Of a stretch of DNA of 64,000 nt, positions 55,272 through 64,000 are shown in pieces. The notes under the pieces were generated by a model. The model had not been told where the DNA came from. It did no database searches and saw only the letters and a list, made by a program, of their open reading frames with translations. The position numbers and the translations under genes are program-made. Source of the DNA: Haematococcus lacustris (lineage: Eukaryota > Chlorophyta > Chlorophyceae > Chlamydomonadales > Haematococcaceae); contig JASKMD010000006.1 in NCBI GenBank assembly GCA_030144725.1, positions 1,636,586 through 1,700,585 on the forward strand. The letters are read 5' to 3'. The first letter of the stretch is position 1. The number at the start of each line of letters is the position of its first letter.

Positions 55272-58099
55272 ATGCAATCCCGGATGTCATCAGCTCTGGC
55301 CCGGGTAGCCAGCTCCCAAGGCTCCCTTCTGCAGCGTCAGCCTACCAGGGAGTTCTTTAGCCCTGCCGTTGTTTGGGCCATGCAAGTGGGAGCCACAGCT
55401 ATGCGCCTGGTGCAGCAACATCAGCTGCTACCGGCCTCAGTAGCTGGTTTTGTGGAGGCATGCGCGCTAGCTCTGCAAGAGTACGCAGCTCAGCATGGTC
55501 AGGCTGTAGCCTCCCTGGCAGCGTCCCAGCCGCCACATCACCCCTCGCATGCCCTCCACCTCTTCCATGACCACTCTTCCATGCAGGGGAGGCACCTGCA
55601 TGGTCACCTCCTGGCCCAGCCTTTTATGCAGGTTGCTTTTCTGGGTCAGGCTTTCAGAGTGCCTATGGTGCCCCTACCCAGCGGCCCCCCTCCAGGTTCC
55701 ATCAAGCTGGTCCTCCACCTTCACTACCCGGAGGGAGCTAAGCAAGGGCTCACAGCAGCCCTCCTGGCCGCAGCTGGGTACTCTGTCAGTGAGGTCAGTG
55801 GGGACGGTTTGCCAGAGGGCCTCCTGCCAGACTCAGTTCTAGTTTTCAGCGAGAGGCTAGGGGCACACCCCAAATCCAGCCCTTTGGCAGGGTCCCTCAT
55901 AGGGTGTGGGGACTTGGTAGAGGCCCTAGTCTTCCCTCCCACCGGCGACAGCTCCCTCTCAGCCCTCCCCAGAGACCTCTCCAACCCCAGGGGGAGGAGG
56001 GGGTGGATCCAGGTCTGGGGAGAGGACGGTACCCTCCGCCACCCGGGCCCCACAGCTAGAAGCAGGGTTACCCTTTCCCACGCTCCTCCTCACCCACCCA
56101 CTGCTTCTCTTTCCCAGCGCACCACAGCGGGGGGTGGCCCGGCTGGGGCGGAGGGGGCAGGTCATGCTCAGGGATCCCACAGCCAGCAGCAGCTGGCAGG
56201 CCAGGCCGCCCCAGCCCCCCCTCCACACCCACCTGCTGCCCCCCCCCCCCAGCGCACCACAGCGGGGGGTGGCCCGGCTGGGGCGGAGGGGGCAGGTCAT
56301 GCTCAGGGATCCCACAGCCAGCAGCAGCTGGCAGGCCAGGCCGCCCCAGCCCCCCCTCCACACCCACCTGCTGCCACCCCCCCCCCAGCGCACCACAGCG
56401 GGGGGTGGCCCGGCTGGGGCGGAGGGGGCAGGTCATGCTCAGGGATCCCACAGCCAGCAGCAGCTGGCAGGCCAGGCCGCCCCAGCCCCCCCTCCACACC
56501 CACCTGCTGCCACCCCCCCCCCAGCGCACCACAGCGGGGGGTGGCCCGGCTGGGGCGGAGGGGGCAGGTCATGCTCAGGGATCCCACAGCCAGCAGCAGC
56601 TGGCAGGCCAGGCCGCCCCAGCCCCCCCTCCACACCCACCTGCTGCCACCCCCCCCCAGCGCACCACAGCGGGGGGTGGCCCGGCTGGGGCGGAGGGGGC
56701 AGGTCATGCTCAGGGGTCCCACAGCCAGCACCAGCTGGCAAGCCAGGCCGCCTCTACCCCCTCTCCCAACTCACCCGATGCCATCGCTCACCCTAGGTCA
56801 CGACCTCCCCGCTTTGACCCCTCCTGGGGCCCCTTGCCCTCAGCCAAGGCGAGTGAGAAGGGTGGGGCCCAGGTTAAGGGTGGGGTTGCCCTCAGGCAGG
56901 GCCATGCTCTCTCACCCCCCCCTGGCCGTGGCGGTGTAGCGGGCATCTCTCGCCCACCCCACACACCCCCTACACACTCTCTGCTTAGCGCTGCTTCGGG
57001 AGGCACCAAGGCTGGGGATGAGGACCTAGCACAGCCGTTGAGCTCCCCGCCACGGCAGGTAGGCCAGGTGGTGCCACCCCCCCTTAACCCGCCCATCGCC
57101 CCCACATCACCACGCTCATCTCCAGCCTCCTACTTGGTGGGACCAGAGGTTGCTGGTCACTCCCAAAGCCAGTTCTCTCAAGCGGTTCCGGCCACCCATT
57201 ACCCCCTCAGGCACTCCAGGCCCCTCCCCACCCAGAGCACCTCTCCTCTTCCCTATCCACAAGGAGCTCAGTGCCAGCAGCAGCTGACAGGTCCTGTCGC
57301 CCCGGCCCCTCCCTCCCATCCACCCTCGTCTCCACCCTCCCAACATGTCAGTCGTCAGCCCAAACGATCTCGCCCGGGTACCCTGCACCTCAATGGAGAT
57401 CTTGGCCTTGTCAGCAGGTCAGCCCCTCCTGGGAGTGCTACAGAGGCGGGGGACCTTGCTGCTCACAGTGTCACCGACTCCCCGTCCAAACGTTTGCGTG
57501 TGGGCTTACCGCCGGGGCCTAGGGCGGGGACTAGGGCTGAGCCTGCTCTGCTGGGTAGGCAGGGCAGCGGTCCAAGGGTTGAGGCTCAAGGGAGCTCAAG
57601 GGGGCTAAAGCCTGCCTGGCGTCCCTCCCACCTCCTTTTCTCTCTCCCCTCACCTCACCTCCCCCCAACCACTACCTCCAAACCTCCACTCCAAGCTTCC
57701 TTGCCCCGGGAGTCCAACCCCACCCCGCCCCCTCCTTACCCCAGGCAAGCCCCCTCCCCCTCAGGTTGCCCCCTGCCTACCCTCCCCCCTGAGCACCCTG
57801 GCCCCTATGCCCCTCTAGGGACCAGATTTGGAGTTCTCTCTGATTTGGAGTCCCTCGTGAGCAGCGAGGATGGAGACGACAGCGAGTGGCAGTCCCTTCC
57901 CAACAGCGGTGCTTCCACTCCCCGGGGCTTGGCTCGCCCAGTGGACCCCACCTCTCACCCTCCCCCCACCACATACACCCCCCTCCCTTCCCCTACCCTC
58001 AGCCCCCCAGCCACCGTCCCGGGTGACAGCCACAACCCCACATGGCAACGCCTCTTTGATCCAGCACGCGTAGCCCGCGCGGGGGCAAACCAAGACTAA
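55272..58099 (+). pseudogene. LINE ORF1, right copy, frameshifted in the repeat array
   Basis: Same protein as the left ORF1, but 2,828 bp from ATG to stop, against 2,691 on the left: one extra 135-bp unit (five in all, about 56110-56720) and two extra bases in C homopolymers. Translation leaves the frame in the third unit and the original frame is regained later, so the C-terminal part to GANQD and the stop are conserved. Confidence 0.85.
56110..56720 (+). repeat. 135-bp tandem repeat in ORF1, five copies (right)
   Basis: Five units equivalent to those at 52650-53160. Variation lies mostly in the length of the C run before AGCGCACC. Confidence 0.9.
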
Positions 58100-58101
58100 C
58101 C

Positions 58102-60351
58102 ATGCAGCGCCCAGGGGTGGCCGCCTTCTTTGAGGCAGTCACTCTGAACGTCCAAGGCCTGACTCACCCCCACAAGTTTCAAGCCATCCTGGACTGGGCA
58201 GCGGACAGCCCCGCCCATGTGTTTTTCCTGCAAGAGTGCCACCGGGCAGAGTGTGTGTGGCAGTGGGCAGAGTCGGCCACGGGGGCCAAGCCTTGCTGGA
58301 GGGGGCTTTGGTTCTACACCCCAGGTACCGGCCACTCCCAGGGTTGCCTAGCCCTCTTTAAGCCCTCTACCATCCTGGTTGGTTGCAGCCAGGTGCATCT
58401 CCAAGTGGCCGGGGCCCAGGGGCGGGTTCTGAGGGTGGACGCGGAGTTGGCAGGCAGGCCAGCCTCGCTCGTGTGCGTTTATGCCCCAGCCCAAGCGTCA
58501 CAACGCGCCACTTTCTTCAGCTCCTGCCTCCCGGCTTGCCTTCCCCTTGCTTCTGAACGGAGGCTTGTCATCATGGGCGGTGATTTCAACTGTATTCTTT
58601 CCCCTGAGGACAAGGTGGGCACACCCCGGGGGGGGAACACCGCTCACCCTGTGGGTTGGTTGGGCAGCAGGGGCCAAGGGGCCCAGCAGCTGCAGGAGCT
58701 GGTTACAGAGCGGGGCCTAGTCGATGCCTGGCGCCACCTACGTCCTGGTACCCGCGACTTCACCCACTTCAGCACCCCTTGGCAAACGGGGGGACGGCTT
58801 GACCGTTGGTACATTCCGGCCGAGCTAGTGGAGTGGCAGCTGGACAGCTCCATCCTGGGCCTTAAGCCAGTGCACACAGATCACGCTGCCGTCTCCCTGG
58901 CTGTGTGCCCCCCTAACCTCCCCCTCACCGCCCCAGCCCCCTGGCAGCTGCACCCTGCTTACCTTGACGACCCGGACATGATGGACCGCCTACAGAGCTT
59001 TCTGCTAAGAGAGGCAGCTAGCCATGCAGCCCAGATGTCCAACCTCCCAAGCCCCCTGCCGAGAGACTTGCACAGAGCACGGTGGGCACATATCAAGCAG
59101 GGGCTAGCTCTTCACGCCCAGCGGTGCATCCGAGACCGTCGCCGTGCCCAGCGAGCCCTCCAGCAAGCCAGGGAGAGAGCAGCCCATGCAGCCCGGACCC
59201 ACTTGGTGCAACAGTTGTTGGAGGTAGAGCAGCTCAGGGAGGCAGCGCTTCAGGCAGCCGTTGTGGTGGGCGAGGCCACGGCGCTCGTGGGGGTCACAGA
59301 CCGGGCTGAGGCAGCGCAACGTTCCATGCAAGCCAGCGCTGTCTTGGACCAGGTCTACGGTGACTCCTCTTCCTTTTATTCTTACCACCGCCACCAGTCA
59401 GCACACACCCCAACTCTGATCACTTCCCTTCACCTCCCTGACCTGCCGGACCAAGTGGCTGACCTTACCACCACCCACGGCGTCCAAGCTGCCTGTCATG
59501 CCTTCCAATCGCACTTCTCCGCTGCCTCTCCTCTCGGGGTCTATGCGGCCAAACCAGTTGTCCCTGCCGCTCGAGCCACCCTCCTAGCCAGCCTCACCTC
59601 CCGCCTCACTCCCACCCAAGCCGACAGCAGCGAGGGGCCGGGGGGGGACCCCATGCTGTCAGAAGAGGAGCTAGGCCGCGCCCTCCAGGGCTGCGCCCAC
59701 AGCAAAGCCCCAGGGAAGGATGGTTTGCCTATGGAGGTGTACGACCGGCTGTGGCCCCTGCTCCGCCCCCCGCTTATGGCCATGCTCCGTGAGGCCTTGG
59801 CGGACACGTCCAGCCCAGCCCCCCTAGCAGAGTTCCTCACTGGCCTGGTCACCCTAGTTCCCAAAGCCGGCAAGCCAAGGGACCAAGTGACTGGCTATCG
59901 GCCCATTACCTTGCTCAATTGCGATGTGCGGTTGGTGGCCCGGGCGCTGGAGGACCGGTTGCAGCGGCCTCTTGACCTCCTAGTGTCCCCTTCCCAATCA
60001 GCCTTCATCCTAGGGCGGGACATCGGCGACAATGTGCAATTTCACCTCAGCCTGCTGGAGTACCTCAGACAGCGGGGCAGCCCAGCCTGGCTTCTCCTTT
60101 TGGACCTAGCGGGGGCCTATGACAATGTCTCCTGGGACCTGCTACAAGCTACGATGGAGGCCATGGGTTTCCGTCAGGATGGCCACGTGCGGTGGGCGCA
60201 GATCCTGCACCGGGGGGCTACCAGCCAAGTATCCAGCCCGCCAAGAGAGCAGGTGGCGGCCAGAGAGAGCAGGTGGCAGCCAAGAGAGCAGGTGGCAGCC
60301 ACACATCCCTTCCCCATCCCTCGCACCTTCCCTCGAGCCTTCCCGCCTTGA
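58102..60351 (+). pseudogene. LINE ORF2, right copy, truncated within reverse transcriptase
   Basis: The ATG at 58102 follows the ORF1 stop by two bases. The endonuclease motifs are as in the left copy (MGGDFNCIL, RLDRWY, HTDHAAV). RT runs uninterrupted across the site that carries the insert in the other copy (NVQFHLSLLEY) and through motif A (LLDLAGAYDNVSW). LINE homology ends at about 60230; the next 40 codons (to the stop at 60351) come from flanking repeat DNA. Motifs B and C are missing, so it cannot encode a working RT. Confidence 0.87.
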
Positions 60352-61169
60352 GCCTTCCAGCCTGAAGCCTTCACGATTACATCGCTCTCCTTTGCTCCGG
60401 TGAGTGGTTAGCCCCCTACCTGCCTGCCTTCCTGTCTGCCATTGCATGTGATCTGTTGCCTCCTGTTAGGCATGTCGTCGTTACTTTGATTGCTCATCCT
60501 TAGCTGCCCGTTGGTTGCATGCAGTAGGAGGCAGCTGGAGCATATACATTGAAACATGGCATACTCCCTCCGCCGCCCTTGCAAGGTAAATGCCATTGGC
60601 ATGCGACTTATGACTGCCAGGTAGACAGGTTTCCATGCACTTTAGTAAGAGTACCACTTGCCTTGCTGCTGCTGCTGGCTACCAGTGGCTACCAGTGGCT
60701 ACCAGTGGCTACAGGTAAGGAGTGAGTGGCTACAAGTAAGTAGTTAGTGGCTACCTCCGTCATCGCAAGCACGTGCCTTGTTTGATGCAGGTTACTTCTG
60801 CCCCTCCGCCCCTTACCCCTAACCCTACACTGTCCCTTCGCCACCACCTCCAAGTTCCTCCCCAACCTACTTCTCCCACTCCTTCACCTCCCCCCAACCT
60901 GGCTGCCCCCTCCCTACCCTAATAAGCAGCCACGAACAAGGCTCTTCCCTTCACCCCCCTCCCCATCACAGTCACCCCCTCCCCTCCCCAATGCAGACTT
61001 TTTTTCCCTTCCTTCCGACCTTACCCCTCTCCCACCTTCCTTCCCACCTAGCAGCACCCCTGCCCAGCCCATGCCCCCACTCTCACCCTCACCCTCACCC
61101 TCACATTGGCAGGTGAGTGAGCATGCATGTTGTGGATTGTATTGCCTTGCATTTGGGAGCCTATGCATG
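60231..61169. other. Non-coding flank with short repeats
   Basis: Contains three copies of an AGAGAGCAGGTGGCAGCCA-like unit (60245-60300) and an ACCAGTGGCT repeat (60680-60712). No gene recognised. Confidence 0.5.
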
Positions 61170-61174
61170 GTTGC

Positions 61175-61375
61175 ATCAGAGGGCCAGCAGCATGAGGGCA
61201 GGCCAGCCCTGCCCCTGCCCTCACCTGTGGGCCAGCAGCAGGAGGGCAAGCCAGCCCTGCCCTGACCTGGTGGCCATCAGCAGGAGGGCAGGCCAGCCCT
61301 GCCCCTGCCCTCATCAGGGGGCCAGCAGCAGCAGCAGCAGGGGGGCAGGCCAGCCCTGCCCTCACCTGGGGCCGC
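61175..61375 (+). repeat. Roughly 50-bp minisatellite, four copies
   Basis: Repeats of GGCCAGCAGCAGGAGGGCAG followed by CCAGCCCTGCCC; the last unit carries an expanded CAG run. Confidence 0.85.
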
Positions 61376-61674
61376 AACCAACAAGGACACGTCAAGCCCA
61401 GCCCAGCCCAGCCCAGCCCAGCCCTACTCTCCCACCCTGCAGCTCCTTCTGAGGTGAGGACAAAGGATGAGGGTTGTAATGGATGGCTGCTACACCTGCC
61501 CCTCTTGACACCAGCTTGTCGTCCCTCAACTTCCACCTCTACCCCTCCCCTCCCAATCCATCCTCCCCCGCCCCCGCCCCGCTCCCTGCCCCCACCCCGC
61601 CCCCGCCCATGCCCCCAACCCATGCCCCCAACCCAACCCAGCCCCGCCCAGCCCAACCCTTTCTGCCTCCCGCC

Positions 61675-61985
61675 TCCCTGCTGCCCCCCTGCTGCTGCTG
61701 CTGCCCCCCTGCTGCTGCTGCTCCCCCCCCGCTGCTGCTGCTGCTGCTACTGCCCCCCTGCTGCTGCTGCTGCTGCCCCCCTGCTGCTGCTGCTGCTGCC
61801 GCTGCACCCCCCCTACTGCTGCTGCCGCTCCCCCACCTGCTGTTGCTGCTGCTGCTCCCCTGCTGCTGCTGCTGCTGCTGCTGCCGCTGCACCCCCCCTA
61901 CTGCTGCTGCTGCTGCTCCCCCACCTGCTGCTGCTGCTGCTGCTCCCCTGCTGCTGTTGCTGCTGCTGCTGCCCCCCTGCTGTCA
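61675..61985 (+). repeat. (CTG)n with CCCCCC interruptions
   Basis: Alternating short runs of CTG and C6 over about 300 bp. It is open in several frames on both strands (poly-Leu, poly-Cys, poly-Gln), so those frames are compositional. Confidence 0.9.
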
Positions 61986-61989
61986 GTGC

Positions 61990-63470
61990 TGACTAGTCGT
62001 CCGTGCTTTGAATTTGTCGGTGCTAACAATTTGTCAGTGCTGATAATTTGTCAGTGCTGACTAGTTGTCAGTGCTGATTATTGTCAGTGCTGATAATTTG
62101 TCAGTGCTGATAATTTGTCAGTGCTGATAATTTGTCAGTGCTGGTAATTTGTCAGTGCTGGTAATTTGTCAGTGCTGACTAGTTGTCAGTGCTGACTAGT
62201 TGTCAGTGCTGATGATTTGTCAGTGCTGATAATTTATCAGTGCTGACTAGTTGTCAGTGCTGATAATTTGTCAGTGCTGACTAGTTGTCAGTGCTGATAA
62301 TTTGTCAGTGCTGATAATTTGTCAGTGCTGATAATTTGTCAGTGCTGATAATTTGTCAGTGCTGATAATTTGTCAGTGCTGACTAGTTGTCAGTGCTGAC
62401 TAGTTGTCAGTGCTGATGATTTGTCAGTGCTGATAATTTATCAGTGCTGACTAGTTGTCAGTGCTGATAATTTGTCAGTGCTGATAATTTGTCAGTGCTG
62501 TCAGGTTGTCAGTGCTGATAATTTGTCAGTGCTGACTAGTTGTCAGTGCTGATTATTGTCAGTGCTGATAATTTGTCAGTGCTGATAATTTGTCAGTGCT
62601 GATAATTTGTCAGTGCTGGTAATTTGTCAGTGCTGACTAGTTGTCAGTGCTGACTAGTTGTCAGTGCTGATAATTTGTCAGTGCTGATAAATTATCAGTG
62701 CTGACTAGTTGTCAGTGCTGATTATTGTCAGTGCTGATAATTTGTCAGTGCTGATAATTTGTCAGTGCTGAGAATATGTCAGTGCTGATAATATGTCAGT
62801 ACTGATAATTTGTCAGTGCTGATAGCTTGTCAGTGCTGATAATTTGTCAGTGCTGACTAGTTGTCAGTGCTGATAATTTGTCAGTGCTGATAATTTGTCA
62901 GTGCTGAGAATTTGTCAGTGCTGATAATATGTCAGTACTGATAATTTGTCGGTGCTGGTAATTTGTCAGTGCTGATCATTTGTCAGTGCTGACTAGTTGT
63001 CAGTGCTGACTAGTTGTCAGTGCTGATAACTTGTCAGTGCTGATAATCTGTCAGTGCTAACTAGTTGTCAGTGTTGATTATTGTCAGTGCTGATAAATTG
63101 TCCGTGCTGATAATTTGTTAGTGCTGATATTTTGTCAGTGCTGACTAGTTGTCAGTGCTGATAATTTGTCAGTGCTGATAATTGTCAGTGCTGATTAGTT
63201 GTCAGTGCTGACTAGTTGTCAGCTCTGATAATTGTCAGTGCTGACTAGTTGTCAGCTCTGATAATTGCCAGCTCTGATAATTGTCAATGCTGATAATTAC
63301 TTGTGCTGGTAACTGTCAGTGCTGTATATTGCCAGTGCTAACTAGTTGTCGGTGCTTATGATTGTCGGTGCTGATTAGTTGTCAGAGCTGTTATGGTTGC
63401 AAGTGCTTACTAGCGGTCAGTTATGAATGGTTGTTAGTGCTGAATGGTTGCAAGTGTTCTGTAAGGAACA
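61990..63470 (+). repeat. 17-bp satellite with two interleaved variants
   Basis: About 85 units of 17 bp. Variant A is TGATAATTTGTCAGTGC and variant B TGACTAGTTGTCAGTGC. They alternate in irregular but recurring blocks, suggesting higher-order copying. Units degenerate towards 63200-63470, with 15-16 bp forms lacking TT. No gene or spacers. Confidence 0.95.
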
Positions 63471-63539
63471 ATTTGTAAGTATTCTGCGCCATCCAGTTGT
63501 GATCCGTACTATCTATGTAATAGATATTCATTACCAATC

Positions 63540-63780
63540 CGTTCCGTAGTCCTAGCCCTAGCCCTGCCCTTGACCTTAGCCCTAGCCCTAACCTTAACCC
63601 ACCCTCACATTGTCCCTAAGCCCAGCCTCAACCCTTATCCTAACCCACGCTCGTATTATCCCTTAGTCTAGCCCTAACCCTAGCCTAGCCCTAGCCCGTC
63701 ACTTGCCCTAACCCTAACTTTTACCTTAACCCTTGCTTAGCCCTAGCCCCAGCCCATCACTAGCCCTAGCCCTACAAACA
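63540..63780 (+). repeat. Degenerate telomere-like CCCTAA/CCCTAG repeats
   Basis: Many CCCTAGCCCTAGCCCTAACC-like hexamers and variants over about 240 bp, too irregular for an active telomere end and more like a subtelomeric or interstitial tract. Confidence 0.7.
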
Positions 63781-63794
63781 TACAGTAATCAATG

Positions 63795-64000
63795 GGAGGT
63801 TGTCGGTACTGACAGGCGTTCATCAATTACTGAAAGACTGTATGTACTGACAGGCCATTCATTCATTACTGAAAAGCAATATGTATCAAAAAGTCAAAAA
63901 TCACGGTCATTCAGAACTGAAAGGTATTCAGTACTGACAAATATTCAGTACTGACAAGCGGTCAGTGCTGATAGGCATTAAGCCTAGGCATTCAGCACTG
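63795..64000 (+). repeat. Irregular GTACTGACAGGCATTCA repeats
   Basis: Units of about 25-35 bp built on ACTGACAGG and CATTCATTACTGAAA, related to the satellite core, continuing to the window edge. Confidence 0.75.

Larger units (their letters stand above)
48546..60230. repeat. Large palindrome: two LINE copies joined 5' to 5'
   Basis: The left arm 48546-54620 (minus strand) and right arm 54644-60230 (plus strand) are near-identical reverse complements, separated by about 20 bp of non-matching sequence near 54621-54643. After removing the 619-bp insert plus 11-bp duplication from the left, and one 135-bp unit plus 2 bases from the right, the arms are about 5,445-5,450 bp each. Scattered single-base differences separate them, including AQVFF against AHVFF in the endonuclease and HSRM against QSRM in ORF1. 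Confidence 0.93.
54644..60230 (+). mobile_element. Non-LTR retrotransposon (LINE), right copy, 3'-truncated
   Basis: Carries the leader, ORF1, the ORF2 endonuclease and RT up to just after motif A. It stops at GCTACCAGCCAAGT, where the left copy continues into the rest of RT. The following sequence (TATCCAGCCCGCC) resembles a leader monomer. No poly(A), so this is a rearrangement break and not a normal 3' end. Confidence 0.88.

Noticed and set aside
61454..61996. Poly-Leu/Cys/Pro protein frames
   Set aside because: Product of (CTG)n and C6 runs, open in several frames on both strands, without start context or neighbours.
61990..63470. CRISPR-like array
   Set aside because: Units are 17 bp and directly contiguous, with no unique spacers, and the context is eukaryotic. 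It is a satellite.

Overview
The window looks like nuclear DNA of a chlorophyte green alga. It has intron-dense genes with GT-AG introns and many (CAG)n/(CTG)n tracts, a plant-type fatty acid 2-hydroxylase, a plant-type WW + DEAD-box helicase, a Pro/Ser-rich secreted wall-type protein, and receptor-type nucleotide cyclases of the kind expanded in Chlamydomonadales. The transposon proteins remind me of Haematococcus, but that is a recollection and not a search result.

Layout. 1-3764 (-): 5' part of a receptor cyclase gene (gene 1), running off the left edge. 4110-4890: scrambled relic of the same family, interrupted by a 511-bp element with perfect 82-bp inverted ends. 5162-9548 (+): ten-exon WW/DEAD-box/RS RNA helicase. 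10337-12656: hAT DNA transposon with TIRs, an 8-bp target duplication and a shortened transposase. 15050-19805 (+): adenylosuccinate lyase. 21162-25425 (-): threonine aldolase. 26374-27084 (-): fatty acid 2-hydroxylase. 28842-38769 (-): a 30-exon receptor cyclase (gene 2), paralogous to gene 1. 39579-40956 (+): secreted Pro/Ser-rich protein with a repeated Cys module. 41662-43274 (+): TnpB/Fanzor-like protein, 5'-incomplete and broken by one in-frame TAG. 44765-60230: two non-LTR retrotransposons joined 5' to 5' as a palindrome of about 5.45-kb arms; the left copy is interrupted by a 619-bp insertion. 61170-64000: minisatellites, (CTG)n, a 17-bp satellite of about 1.5 kb, then degenerate telomere-like CCCTAA/CCCTAG repeats.

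The housekeeping genes (purine synthesis, threonine/glycine metabolism, sphingolipid hydroxylation, RNA metabolism) are unrelated neighbours, not an operon. The two cyclases share exon lengths and phases almost exactly, so they are duplicates. Gene 2 encodes an extracellular solute-binding-protein-like domain, one membrane helix and two different cyclase domains whose catalytic residues look complementary. From about 41 kb onward mobile and satellite DNA dominates. Exon models were built by hand from splice sites, phase and family resemblance; no searches were run.
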